Origin: Ekhidna lutea
Lineage (GTDB): Bacteria > Bacteroidota > Bacteroidia > Cytophagales > Cyclobacteriaceae
DNA length: 64,000 bases
Assembly (NCBI RefSeq): GCF_900188325.1
Contig: NZ_FZPD01000007.1
Span: 62,001-126,000, forward strand
Reading direction: 5' to 3'
In this document: piece after piece, positions 48,205 through 56,959 of the stretch
How positions within the stretch are numbered: the first letter of the stretch is position 1
How the letters are laid out: each line of letters begins with the position of its first letter
Made by a program: the position numbers and the translations under genes
The notes under the pieces: model-generated
The model's database searches: none
Told to the model about the DNA's origin: nothing
The model's input: only the letters and a program-made list of their open reading frames with translations

Positions 48205-49100
48205 TGGTAGAAGTAACTAAAGAAGAAATTGCAGAATGGTTTAAAGGGTTGCAGGATTCAATCTGCTCTTCTCTTGAAAATCTTGACGGAATTTCAAATT
48301 TCGTTGAAGACAAATGGAGGCGTGCGGAGGGTGGCGGAGGAAGGTCGAGAGTCATTAAGGACGGTGACCTTATTGAAAAAGGGGGAGTGAATTTTTCTGC
48401 TGTGTCAGGGCCTACTCCTATTAAGATACTGAATGCATTAAACCTTCCTGAATCAGAATTTTTTGCCACTGGCGTATCCATTGTATTACATCCACAAAAC
48501 CCATGGGTACCCATTATTCATATGAACGTGCGTTATTTTGAAATGAGCAATGGCGTTTGGTGGTTTGGCGGAGGGATAGACCTTACTCCCCATTATGTAA
48601 TACCCGAAAAAGCAAAGGCCTTCCATTATTACATGAAAAATACGTGCGATAAACATAACTCAGAATTTTATCCCAAATTCAAAGAGTGGGCTGATGATTA
48701 CTTCTTTGTAAAGCACCGAAACGAAACACGAGGTATTGGTGGGATTTTCTTTGACAGACTGAATGACAATGACGGTCGGAGTAAATCAGATCAATGGCAT
48801 TTCGTTCAAGATATAGGCGAAACGTTTATTCCGGCATATACAGATGCAGTAAGAGATTTACGAAATAAGAAATGGAATAAAGAAGATAAAAACTGGCAGA
48901 AAATACGCAGGGGGCGCTATGTCGAGTTCAATCTGGTCCACGATAAAGGCACCAAGTTTGGGTTAGACACAAACGGAAGAACGGAATCTATTCTAATGAG
49001 CATGCCGCCAGAAGCCAACTGGGAATACGATCATCAACCCACAAATGACCTTCAAAAAGAAACGATCAAATACTTAAATAAAGGTTTAAACTGGATCTAA
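48204..49100 (+). CDS. hemF: Oxygen-dependent coproporphyrinogen III oxidase
   Basis: This 298-residue enzyme performs the aerobic oxidative decarboxylation of coproporphyrinogen III to protoporphyrinogen IX in haem synthesis. The conserved signature WWFGGGIDLTPHYVIPEKA, the IGGIFFDRLND segment and the C-terminal PPEANWEYDH are all present. The start overlaps the tamL stop (TAATG), so translation is coupled. Haem demand fits the haem enzyme tryptophan dioxygenase and possible cytochromes, but nothing ties them directly. Confidence 0.96.
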   Translation: MVEVTKEEIAEWFKGLQDSICSSLENLDGISNFVEDKWRRAEGGGGRSRVIKDGDLIEKGGVNFSAVSGPTPIKILNALNLPESEFFATGVSIVLHPQNPWVPIIHMNVRYFEMSNGVWWFGGGIDLTPHYVIPEKAKAFHYYMKNTCDKHNSEFYPKFKEWADDYFFVKHRNETRGIGGIFFDRLNDNDGRSKSDQWHFVQDIGETFIPAYTDAVRDLRNKKWNKEDKNWQKIRRGRYVEFNLVHDKGTKFGLDTNGRTESILMSMPPEANWEYDHQPTNDLQKETIKYLNKGLNWI

Positions 49101-49103
49101 AAC

Positions 49104-49808
49104 CTAAAGTAAATTGAATTTATCCATCAAAGACTCTTTGTAGGATGCTCCAATGGAAAAGGTTTTCTCACCAATGAACACCTGAAGGTCCTCAATTTTT
49201 TCAATCTTGTCACGATTGATAATGTAGCTTCTGTGTACCCTGCTAAAGATACTTTCCGGCAATCGCTTTTCAATTCCCTTCATCGTGTGGTGAACAATGT
49301 GCTTTTTACCTGATGCCGTGTTGAAGATAACATAATCGGCCAGTGCCTCAACGAATAGAATATTATTGTAGCTGAGTCTAAAAAGCTTACCATCACTTTT
49401 CACATAGATATGATCTTCCTGCTCTGCAATGGCCTTTGCCTTCTCAAGGTTTTCTTTCACCTTGTTTACGGCTTTCATGAACCGCTCATACTCAACCGGT
49501 TTCACCAGGTAATCAGCCACTGAGTCTTCAAAAGCCTCTATTGCATACTCTTTTTTGGAGGTAACCAAAATGACATTGTATGCATGCTGCAAGTCTTTGA
49601 CGAGCTCCAACCCACTCATACCTGGCATCTCAATATCGAGAAAAACGATATCTACATCGTTAGCACTTTCACCCAGAAGAATGTCATGAGCTTCCTTTGT
49701 ATTGTCCAGATCATGTGTCAGAACAAGTGAGTCAGTTTTGTCAATAAATTTCTTGATAACGAGACGAGACATCTTGTCATCATCTACCACCATGCAATTG
49801 AGTGCCAT
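49104..49808 (-). CDS. LytTR-family two-component response regulator
   Basis: This 234-residue regulator has an N-terminal receiver domain with acidic pocket DDD at 9-11, phosphoacceptor Asp58 in FLDIEMPGMSG and the conserved TSKKEYAIEAF segment (Thr/Ser and Lys). A C-terminal LytTR DNA-binding domain follows (about 130-234, with VEALADYVIFNT and RVHRSYIINRDKIEKI). No kinase is adjacent. It overlaps the stop of riboflavin synthase by one base, so both come from one transcript. The targets are unknown. Confidence 0.94.
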   Translation of the reverse strand: MALNCMVVDDDKMSRLVIKKFIDKTDSLVLTHDLDNTKEAHDILLGESANDVDIVFLDIEMPGMSGLELVKDLQHAYNVILVTSKKEYAIEAFEDSVADYLVKPVEYERFMKAVNKVKENLEKAKAIAEQEDHIYVKSDGKLFRLSYNNILFVEALADYVIFNTASGKKHIVHHTMKGIEKRLPESIFSRVHRSYIINRDKIEKIEDLQVFIGEKTFSIGASYKESLMDKFNLL

Positions 49809-50389
49809 TATTTTTTATTTACGATTAGGTTAATATACTTCCCGATTATATCAAATTCAATATTTACTGTACTTCCAACTTCTAACTTCTTGAAGTTGGT
49901 GTATTCAAAAGTATATGGAATTATTGCTACAGAAAAGGTTTTTTCATCAACGTTAAAACAAGTAAGGCTAGTACCGTTAATACAAATGCTTCCTTTTTCT
50001 ACTACCAATCCCTTTTGATCCAACTCAAATGTAATCAACCAACTCCCATTCTCATCTTTGATCGACTTCACTTCAGCTGTCGTATCTACGTGCCCCTGCA
50101 CAATGTGCCCGTCAAAGCGACCATCTGCTTTCATGCACCGTTCCAGATTAATTTCATCACCTTTTGCTAACGCACCGATATTGGAGATTTTAAGCGTTTC
50201 GTCAATTGCGGTCACCCAATGCTTCCCATCTCCAACTTTCGTTACGGTGAGACAGACCCCATTGTGAGATACACTTTGATCAATCTTCAATTCGCCAGAA
50301 ATTTCTGAAGCAATTTCAAAATCTACATTTGTCCCATTTTTTGAGATTTCCTGTACTTTCCCTACTGTTTCAATTATTCCTGTAAACAC
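49808..50389 (-). CDS. ribE: Riboflavin synthase alpha subunit
   Basis: This 193-residue enzyme makes riboflavin from two 6,7-dimethyl-8-ribityllumazine molecules. It has two lumazine-binding repeats: the first begins MFTGIIETVGKVQEI with VSHNGVCLTV, the second begins FDGHIVQGHVDTTAEV with SICINGTSLTCF. Length is typical. It is divergent from pcm (32 bases between starts) and is followed by the LytTR regulator. Confidence 0.95.
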   Translation of the reverse strand: MFTGIIETVGKVQEISKNGTNVDFEIASEISGELKIDQSVSHNGVCLTVTKVGDGKHWVTAIDETLKISNIGALAKGDEINLERCMKADGRFDGHIVQGHVDTTAEVKSIKDENGSWLITFELDQKGLVVEKGSICINGTSLTCFNVDEKTFSVAIIPYTFEYTNFKKLEVGSTVNIEFDIIGKYINLIVNKK

Positions 50390-50421
50390 GCTGATTAAAT
50401 TTAAGCTTCAAAGTAAGTGAA

Positions 50422-51087
50422 TTGGAAGATACCTACAAGCATAAGGGATTACGTAAGCAATTAGTTTTAGAAATTGCAAAAAAAGGCATCAAGGATAAAG
50501 GTGTTTTGAACGCTATCAATAAAATTCCACGTCATTATTTTTTTGATAAAATCTTCGATCAACATGCATATGAGGACAAAGCGTTCCCCATTGATGCCGG
50601 ACAAACCATCAGCCAGCCCTACACGGTAGCTTTTCAATCGCAAATGCTTCAGGTGAAGCCCGGAGATAAGATTCTTGAGATCGGAACCGGGTCCGGATAT
50701 CAGGCGTGTGTTTTAGTGGAGATGGGAGCGAAAGTTTATACCATTGAATACCAAAAGAAACTCTATCAAAAAGCCATACGATTTCTTCCCAAGCTCGGTT
50801 ATCAGCCTCACATGTATCAGGGCGATGGCTCGAAAGGTATGCCTCGATTTGCTCCCTATGATGGCATTATTGTGACTGCGGGTGCACCTACTGTACCTGA
50901 GGAACTCATCCAGCAACTGAAAATAGGTGGCAGGCTAGTGATTCCTGTCGGCAACAATGACATACAATCTATGGTTTTGATCCAGAAAGTGGACGAAAAC
51001 AAAATAAAAAAGAAGCAGTTCGACCATTTCAGCTTCGTACCTTTGCAAGGTGAGCGTGGCTGGCCCTCCAATGGAGGGGGCAAATAA
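50422..51087 (+). CDS. pcm: Protein-L-isoaspartate O-methyltransferase
   Basis: This 221-residue SAM-dependent enzyme repairs isoaspartyl damage in proteins. It shows PIDAGQTISQPYTVAFQ, the SAM loop ILEIGTGSGYQACVL, and APYDGIIVTAGAPTVPEEL with the later GGRLVIPVG. The start is TTG 50422; no ATG is available before the conserved part. It ends 25 bases before the thioesterase gene and is likely in operon with it and with the acidic protein. Confidence 0.95.
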   Translation: MEDTYKHKGLRKQLVLEIAKKGIKDKGVLNAINKIPRHYFFDKIFDQHAYEDKAFPIDAGQTISQPYTVAFQSQMLQVKPGDKILEIGTGSGYQACVLVEMGAKVYTIEYQKKLYQKAIRFLPKLGYQPHMYQGDGSKGMPRFAPYDGIIVTAGAPTVPEELIQQLKIGGRLVIPVGNNDIQSMVLIQKVDENKIKKKQFDHFSFVPLQGERGWPSNGGGK

Positions 51088-51112
51088 CTTGATTTTGACA
51101 AAAAAATTAAAT

Positions 51113-51634
51113 ATGAAAAAAATAAAAAACTGCAAGGATTCATATGTGACCATGACCGAGTTGGTCCTTCCAAACGACACCAACGGCCTGGACAACCTCA
51201 TGGGAGGTAGACTCATGCATTGGATGGATATCGCTGCTGCCATCGCAGCACAAAAACATTCCAATCGTATTGTGGTAACTGCATCCGTGGATAACATTTC
51301 CTTCTCGGAACCGATCAGGAAAGGCAATACAGTTACAATTTCAGCATTCGTCACCCGGGCATTTAGCTCTTCTATGGAGGTTTACCTGGAAGTAGTAGCC
51401 GAAGACATCCCTGCCGATAAAAAAGTGCATACGAACAGAGCCTTCTTCACCTTTGTAGCTGTTGATCAGTCTGGCAAGCCGATTGACATCCCCCAGTTGG
51501 AACCAGAAACTGATTTTGAAAAGGAGCTTTACGAAGGAGCGTTGAGAAGAAGACAACTTAGACTTGTGCTTGGAAAACGGATGAAGCCAAGTGAGGCAAA
51601 AGAACTAAGGTCTATATTTGATATGGAAGATTAA
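51113..51634 (+). CDS. Hotdog-fold acyl-CoA thioesterase
   Basis: This 173-residue enzyme of the YciA/BFIT-type acyl-CoA hydrolases has the hotdog motif GGRLMHWMDIAAAIAAQKHSN (active-site region), VDNISFSEPIRKGNTV and VHTNRAFFTFVAVD. It hydrolyses acyl-CoA to free acid and CoA; chain preference is unknown. I use ATG 51113, because the earlier GTG 51050 would overlap pcm and add 21 residues unlike the family. Confidence 0.9.
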   Translation: MKKIKNCKDSYVTMTELVLPNDTNGLDNLMGGRLMHWMDIAAAIAAQKHSNRIVVTASVDNISFSEPIRKGNTVTISAFVTRAFSSSMEVYLEVVAEDIPADKKVHTNRAFFTFVAVDQSGKPIDIPQLEPETDFEKELYEGALRRRQLRLVLGKRMKPSEAKELRSIFDMED

Positions 51635-51637
51635 TTC

Positions 51638-52228
51638 ATGGAAAAGGAACACCTGCACCTACTTATAAACGAAGAGATATACCGATTACCGGAAGATGAA
51701 TTAGTAGCTCAAGAAGCACCAGCATTATCTAAGGAAGAGAAAGTAGCGGAAGTACAGGAGTCAGACGAGGTAGCGGAACCAAAACCTGAACCTATTGCTG
51801 AAGAAAAAGCAGAACCAAAGACTGAGGTAGAACAACCATCCAATGTGGCCAGTGAAATCGAAGCAAAGCAAAAAGAAGAGCCGGAACAGGAATCTCCTGA
51901 GATTCCAATAACAGATGTCGAAGAACCGGAAGAACTCCCAATTGCTGTATTTCACAGCAGCTCAGATGAAAAAGAGATAGACTTACTACACAAAATTATA
52001 GCCGCATGTAAAGTGCCTGCCGATCAACACAAGATTTTTAGCAATGGCTTTGATCAGACTGTGAAGTTCAAAAAGGCTTTGGTATTTATAGATAAAGCAA
52101 AAGCTTTCTACACTCCTATCCCATATAAAGGAAGTGAGTTCTTATGCTCTAAACCTTTATCCATGCTTGCTGCTGATAAAAATGAGAAGGCCAAACTTTG
52201 GGGAGCGTTGCAGAAGTTTCTACTGTAA
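51638..52228 (+). CDS. Hypothetical acidic protein with Pro/Glu-rich linker
   Basis: A 196-residue protein in three parts: a short head (MEKEHLHLLINEEIYRLPED), a low-complexity Glu/Pro/Ala/Lys-rich linker (about 20-105, full of EPKPEP-like runs) and a folded C-terminal domain (about 105-196) with AVFHSSSDEKEIDLLHKII, KALVFIDKAKAFYTP and a Leu-rich tail ending LWGALQKFLL. I do not recognise the family. Starting 3 bases after the thioesterase stop, it belongs to the pcm operon. The linker makes it look like a tethered adaptor; no function is assigned. Confidence 0.7.
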   Translation: MEKEHLHLLINEEIYRLPEDELVAQEAPALSKEEKVAEVQESDEVAEPKPEPIAEEKAEPKTEVEQPSNVASEIEAKQKEEPEQESPEIPITDVEEPEELPIAVFHSSSDEKEIDLLHKIIAACKVPADQHKIFSNGFDQTVKFKKALVFIDKAKAFYTPIPYKGSEFLCSKPLSMLAADKNEKAKLWGALQKFLL

Positions 52229-52304
52229 AACGGTGTATTTGATTAAACTAACTTGACTCTGAGGTTTGCAAGGGTTTATGCTTGTTACATTATAACTAGC
52301 TCTC

Positions 52305-52361
52305 AATGCTCTTTCGGATTTACAATGCTCTTTCGGATTTACAATGCTCTTTCGGATTTAC
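52305..52361. repeat. Three tandem copies of a 19-bp repeat
   Basis: Three perfect head-to-tail copies of a 19-bp unit (starting AATGCTCTTTCGG and ending ATTTAC). The third copy supplies the left arm of the hairpin at 52349-52371, so each copy carries the sequence that could pair with the single right arm AATCCGAAAG. Confidence 0.95.
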
Positions 52362-52371
52362 AATCCGAAAG
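52349..52371. repeat. 10-bp hairpin with TT-tac-AA apex upstream of the transposase
   Basis: CTTTCGGATT, triloop TAC, AATCCGAAAG: a perfect 10-bp stem. Its apex (TT, three bases, AA) is shared by the other hairpins around the transposase gene, at 52383, 52983, 53010, 53047 and 53074. Confidence 0.9.
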
Positions 52372-52382
52372 TCTATGGTAAA

Positions 52383-52395
52383 GAGTTTATAACTC
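52383..52395. repeat. Short hairpin GAGTT-tat-AACTC
   Basis: A 5-bp stem with a three-base loop and the same TT-N3-AA apex, 21 bases before the transposase start codon. Confidence 0.7.
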
Positions 52396-52416
52396 GTTTT
52401 TACTAAATTCCATTTC

Positions 52417-52956
52417 ATGGGAATTAAAAATCCAATTCATGAAGACGGCACCTATTTTCTTACTCTTACAATTGTCGATTGGGTTGATATTTTTACGAGA
52501 CATATCTATAAGAGCATTATCGTAGATTCGTTGAAGTACTGCCAAGAAAACAAAGGGCTAGACATCTTTGCATGGGTAATAATGACGAATCATTTACACC
52601 TTATTGCCAGAGCAAGAGAAGGCCATCATTTGTCCGATTTTCTAAGAGATTTTAAAAAATTCACTTCAAAGAAAATTTCGGCTGCCATTAATGATGAACC
52701 TGAAAGTAGAAAAGACTGGATTATACATCGATTGAAATATCATGTGAATTTCGACGACACGAGGAACTACCAGGTTTGGAGGGAAGGCAATGAGGCAAAG
52801 GAGATTATATCAAATGATTTTCTCGATCAGAAAATCGATTATATACATCAAAACCCAGTAAAAGCAGGAATTGTATACGAGCCCGAGCATTATGTATATA
52901 GCTCTGCTATTGATTATGCAGGCGGAAAAGGATTACTTAAGGTATTGTTTCCTTAA
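52417..52956 (+). mobile_element. REP-associated tyrosine transposase (RAYT, Y1 HUH family)
   Basis: A 179-residue single-domain HUH nuclease of the IS200/IS605-like Y1 class. The metal-binding HUH pair is His59-Leu-His61 in MTNHLHLIAR, and the catalytic tyrosine is Tyr142 in KIDYIHQNPVKAGI, the hallmark of RAYT proteins. Such enzymes cut and join single-stranded DNA at REP hairpins and are generally domesticated rather than self-mobile. The gene is intact and flanked by at least six short hairpins with a common apex, the expected REP-like substrates. The start codon lies in the loop of a 6-bp AATTCC/GGAATT stem (52406-52425). No insertion-sequence ends are visible. Confidence 0.9.
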
Positions 52957-52982
52957 TTCTCAAATGATAGATTACTTAAGCG

Positions 52983-52995
52983 CCGTTGCAAACGG
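52983..52995. repeat. REP-like hairpin CCGTT-gca-AACGG
   Basis: A perfect 5-bp stem with GCA triloop, 27 bases past the transposase stop codon. It shares the TT-N3-AA apex with its neighbours but not the stem sequence. Confidence 0.75.
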
Positions 52996-53009
52996 ATAAC
53001 CACTGCTTA

Positions 53010-53024
53010 CGGATTGCAAATCCG
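53010..53024. repeat. REP-like hairpin CGGATT-gca-AATCCG
   Basis: A perfect 6-bp stem with GCA triloop. Its stem CGGATT/AATCCG is identical to the top of the hairpin upstream of the transposase (52349-52371), linking the two flanks. Confidence 0.85.
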
Positions 53025-53046
53025 GAAAAGAACAATACTTAATAGA

Positions 53047-53061
53047 GCTGTTACAAACAGC
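53047..53061. repeat. REP-like hairpin GCTGTT-aca-AACAGC
   Basis: A perfect 6-bp stem with ACA triloop and the TT-N3-AA apex. Confidence 0.8.
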
Positions 53062-53073
53062 AATCCATCATTT

Positions 53074-53090
53074 CCATATTTCAAATCTGG
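53074..53090. repeat. Imperfect REP-like hairpin CCATATT-tca-AATCTGG
   Basis: A 7-bp stem with one internal mismatch and the same apex form, the last of the hairpin series before the permease gene end. Confidence 0.6.
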
Positions 53091-53115
53091 AAAAGCTCTT
53101 GCATAGCAAAACCTT

Positions 53116-55482
53116 TCACTCCTCATTCAATGTCAACGCAGGATTCGTACTTGCCCATTTAGCTGACCGAATGGCAGTGATGAAAAAGACCAACCCATAA
53201 GCAAGCAGCAACGCAATCGGATACACCCAGATACTCATTTCTATCGCATAGGCATAATCCTGCAGCCAGGTGCTCACCACCCAGTAGCTGAAAAGGCTTC
53301 CTAGTATTGCGGCGCTCAATACGATAAACCAAAGGTCTTGATTCAATACACCAATGATCCGAACGAGTGAAGCTCCAAGCACTTTTCGGATTGTAAGTTC
53401 TTTGGATTTGAGACCAATGATGTAGATCATAAAACCAACCAGGCCCAAAGCTGATAATCCTATTGCCAACACGGAAAAAGTAATGCTTATTTGGCCCGTT
53501 TGACGTTCCTTATCATATAAACGCTTCACTGCTTCCTCCATCAGATCATATTCCATGGGTATATTCGGTTGAATTTTATACCACTCATCCTGTATAATAC
53601 TTACCGCCTCCTGAAGATTATCCGTATTAGAGCGGATAAGGATATTTGTATTAACAAACTGAGGGTCAGGACGTAGCGAAATAATTTGAGGAGTGATTTT
53701 TTCTTTCAGTGTATAAAAATGAAAGTCTTTAAAAACGCCCGAAACTTTTCGATGTAATTCATTTTCTGTGCCAGGCCTTAGAGTAATCTTCTTACCAAGC
53801 GGATCATCCTGCCAGCCATATCTGTTTATGAAGCTGTGATTAACCAAAGAAACAATCTGACCATCTTCAGATGAAAGCAGGTCATCCTTGAAGTTACCAT
53901 GTGTGATATCCATGCCCATTACATCAAAATAATCTATATCTACTCCATAAGACAGTAGGTTTTCGTACGTCTCATCAGAGCCCTCTGGCTTATAGGTTAA
54001 AGGTGCCATCCCATCACCAATCATAGGCCCAAATGCTACACCTGAAATTTGTGGGTGCGATTGTAATTGTGTTTTTAACACCTCATAATTGTCATAGCTT
54101 CCTATTTCGAAAGCATTACCAATCTTAATGACATTACCTGCATCAAACCCCATATCCTTATTGTCAAGGTAGCGAATCTGCTGATTCATAAACCAACCGG
54201 AAATACCCAGGGTAAACAATAAAATAAACTGAAGAAAAATCAGACCATTCCGGTATTTGGTTCCTCCGGTTATGTTCATTGCTGATTTACTTTTCATCAA
54301 CAAATTGACGTTGGTATTGCTAAGGGCAAATGCCGGATAGATCACAGTGATAAACCCTATAAAAACCAAAAAGCCAAGACCCCCAAATATGTAAATTGGT
54401 GAAGTCAGAAGTTTGTTTTCCAAATTCACATCAAGGAAAATATTTAAAGCCGGCAGGGCAAAGCTGAATCCGATGAGGATAATTGGAACCGTGAGGAGCA
54501 CCATACCCAAGGATTCGTAGAAAAGTGAAGTGACCAATTGTCTTTTCGATTCACCAAACACTTTACGAATGCCAACTGCACGCCCTTTTCCGAGGTAAAT
54601 AGCCAATGAAAGATTGACATAATTAGTGATGCTGATTAGCAAAATCAGCGCGCCGATGATCAGAAAGACCTTTAGTTGTAGCGGATCCCCCTTCCCTCCT
54701 GCACCAAAAGCTGCATCGGACTCTAGATAGATATCCGATAATGGCATTAACTGAACATCAGATAACTCATGGAACTCATTTAGAGCTACATCCATGGCTA
54801 ATATTTTCTCTTCCAACTGCGTAACATTCACATCCGGAACCAGTTGCAGATAGGTTTGGCTATGGTGATGTTCACGTTCATAAAGTGCAGGATTGGTGTA
54901 GATCAGATCAAAATCCAGATGCGTGTCCGTTGGCAGGTTTTCAATGACCCCAGTCACTTTAAACTTCAACGTATCATAAGATAGCACTTTACCAATCGGA
55001 GATTCAGCATCGAAGTATTTTTTCGCTGTAGATTTAGTTATGACCATAGCGTGGGGCTCGTCCAACAATGTTTCAGGATTGCCTTCCAGCACTTTAAAGT
55101 CAAAAAGCTCGAAAAAATCAGAGCCTGGATTTGTCTGAATGATATCGGTTTCAGCAAAACGCCTCCCTTTGTACTCTAAAAAAGCTTTCGGAGCGTTGTT
55201 AAGTAATACCCGCTTTTCCACTTCCGGATATGCCCCTGCCATTAATTCCCGGACATGCTCTACGCCAAGATTGGAAAACCACTGATCTCCATTCGTTTTC
55301 CCTTCCATCCGAAAAATATTGGACGATTGTTGGTGAAACTGATCATAATGGTACTCATGATCTGCATACACTACGATCAGCAAAGTCGCAACCAGCCCTA
55401 CTGATAAACCAAGTATATTCAATGTGTTGAGTCCTGCAGATTTAAGGAAATTACGGATAGTTAGATGAATGAAGATTCGCAT
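53116..55482 (-). CDS. MacB/FtsX-type ABC transporter permease
   Basis: This 788-residue inner-membrane permease is built as two MacB-periplasmic-core plus FtsX units. TM1 is near residues 18-40 (LNILGLSVGLVATLLIVVYA). A large periplasmic domain follows, then three helices around 285-400, a further helix near 427 (LIFLQFILLFTLGISGW), a second periplasmic domain and three C-terminal helices with ELTIRKVLGAS. The matching ATPase is not adjacent. Such proteins are common in Bacteroidota and use mechanotransmission to drive lipoprotein or peptide export. Divergent (149 bases) from a kinase/regulator pair that may control it. Confidence 0.9.
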   Translation of the reverse strand: MRIFIHLTIRNFLKSAGLNTLNILGLSVGLVATLLIVVYADHEYHYDQFHQQSSNIFRMEGKTNGDQWFSNLGVEHVRELMAGAYPEVEKRVLLNNAPKAFLEYKGRRFAETDIIQTNPGSDFFELFDFKVLEGNPETLLDEPHAMVITKSTAKKYFDAESPIGKVLSYDTLKFKVTGVIENLPTDTHLDFDLIYTNPALYEREHHHSQTYLQLVPDVNVTQLEEKILAMDVALNEFHELSDVQLMPLSDIYLESDAAFGAGGKGDPLQLKVFLIIGALILLISITNYVNLSLAIYLGKGRAVGIRKVFGESKRQLVTSLFYESLGMVLLTVPIILIGFSFALPALNIFLDVNLENKLLTSPIYIFGGLGFLVFIGFITVIYPAFALSNTNVNLLMKSKSAMNITGGTKYRNGLIFLQFILLFTLGISGWFMNQQIRYLDNKDMGFDAGNVIKIGNAFEIGSYDNYEVLKTQLQSHPQISGVAFGPMIGDGMAPLTYKPEGSDETYENLLSYGVDIDYFDVMGMDITHGNFKDDLLSSEDGQIVSLVNHSFINRYGWQDDPLGKKITLRPGTENELHRKVSGVFKDFHFYTLKEKITPQIISLRPDPQFVNTNILIRSNTDNLQEAVSIIQDEWYKIQPNIPMEYDLMEEAVKRLYDKERQTGQISITFSVLAIGLSALGLVGFMIYIIGLKSKELTIRKVLGASLVRIIGVLNQDLWFIVLSAAILGSLFSYWVVSTWLQDYAYAIEMSIWVYPIALLLAYGLVFFITAIRSAKWASTNPALTLNEE

Positions 55483-55631
55483 GACGATGTTTTTTTATTC
55501 AACAATACGCCAGCAAGACCGATCAATAGAATAATGATTGGTTAAGAATATTTAATGAAAAATTAAATTGGTTAAAAAAGAGTTAAATACATGTGCTCTT
55601 TTGTCTTAATGCTGTTTTTTGCGTTAATTAA

Positions 55632-56957
55632 ATGACATCAAAACCTTTTGTGATGCAACTCTCTAAAAAAGCAATCACCATAGTAATCGGTATTGCTACC
55701 GTCGCTCTAATAGGTCTCTCAGTTTTGCAAGTGCAAAATCTGCGCTCTTCGCTAAAAACCAACAAGCAGATCTTCTTACAAAAAGTAGATTTAGCTGCAA
55801 GTCAAATCGCCCACGAGTTTGTTACCAGCACGTATTATGCGAATGAATTAAATAAATCTGCTTCGAGGGTACAGCAAATCAACCAATTGAATGATGCCGA
55901 AACCGATGCATTGATGACAAGCATTATCGATCCTATTTTTGATGCAAATGGAATTGATCTGGCATACGAGTACGCTGTATATATGCATAAGCCTGAAAGA
56001 GAAGGATTTAGTTTTGTAATGGGTGATGATGGTTCGAGCCTCGATTTTGAGCTTAAAAATTGCACAAACCCACAAGAAAGAGGTCATGGCTGGGCCAACC
56101 TAACCTGTTCATCTGGTGGGAATATGCACCTTGCATTATTCTTCCCCGGTCAGGATGCTTACGTGTTTGCTCAGTCCAGAGGGGCACTGATGCTGTCCAT
56201 TGTATTCATTGTTTTGCTCATTGGCAGTTTTGCCTACACCTTAATTGTTATTCGAAAGCAAAAGCGGTTGTCTTCGATCAAAAATGACTTCATTAACAAC
56301 CTGACGCATGAATTTAAAACGCCTATTGCTTCCATTTCGCTAGCCACCAGTATGCTTAAAAATGGTGATCAAAAACTTGAAGAACATAAAAAGACAAACT
56401 ACCTCAACTTAATAGACCTGGAGAGCAAACGCCTGGAAGGTCAGGTGGACAAGGTATTGCAAATTGCGATGATCGATTCTGGTAACTTCACACTGGAAAA
56501 ACAACACCTGGATGTGCACGAAGTGATCAATCAGGTTTTGGAAAGCGTGAAACTGATGGTAGGCAAGAGAAACGGAAACATCAGTCTTCAGCTAAATGCG
56601 AGCAAATCAGAAGTGTTTGCAGACCGCACGCACCTTCTCAATATCATTTACAATCTGATAGACAATGCCTTAAAGTACACGACCAATGAGCCTGAAATCG
56701 CGATTAGTACCGCCGACCACCCTCAGGGTATTGAAATCTCCATTAAGGACAATGGAATTGGTATCGGTGAAGAAATTCAGTCATATATTTTCGATAAGTT
56801 TTATCGTGCAGAATCCGGCAACATTCAAAACGCGAAAGGATTTGGGTTAGGGCTTAGCTATGTGAAAAAAATCATCGAGGAGCATAAAGGCAGCATAGCA
56901 CTGCAAAGCAAGTTAGATCAGGGTAGCGAATTTCGGTTATACTTTCCGTTTAGTTAA
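55632..56957 (+). CDS. Sensor histidine kinase
   Basis: This 441-residue two-TM kinase has TM1 at about 18-38, a periplasmic sensor of about 140 residues, TM2 at about 185-207, and a HisKA domain with phospho-accepting His226 in NLTHEFKTPIASISLATS. The HATPase domain has IYNLIDNALKYT (N-box), IKDNGIGIGEEI (G1) and GFGLGLSYVKKI (G2). The start is ATG 55632, with ATG 55653 possible. It ends 2 bases before the response regulator start, forming a classic pair. Confidence 0.94.
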   Translation: MTSKPFVMQLSKKAITIVIGIATVALIGLSVLQVQNLRSSLKTNKQIFLQKVDLAASQIAHEFVTSTYYANELNKSASRVQQINQLNDAETDALMTSIIDPIFDANGIDLAYEYAVYMHKPEREGFSFVMGDDGSSLDFELKNCTNPQERGHGWANLTCSSGGNMHLALFFPGQDAYVFAQSRGALMLSIVFIVLLIGSFAYTLIVIRKQKRLSSIKNDFINNLTHEFKTPIASISLATSMLKNGDQKLEEHKKTNYLNLIDLESKRLEGQVDKVLQIAMIDSGNFTLEKQHLDVHEVINQVLESVKLMVGKRNGNISLQLNASKSEVFADRTHLLNIIYNLIDNALKYTTNEPEIAISTADHPQGIEISIKDNGIGIGEEIQSYIFDKFYRAESGNIQNAKGFGLGLSYVKKIIEEHKGSIALQSKLDQGSEFRLYFPFS

Positions 56958-56959
56958 AT

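Noticed and set aside
51050-51112. Longer thioesterase start at GTG 51050
   Set aside because: It overlaps pcm by 38 bases and adds residues unlike the family.
52305-52371. Short repeat array considered as a CRISPR
   Set aside because: The copies are directly adjacent with no spacers, are only 19 bp, and no cas genes are near.
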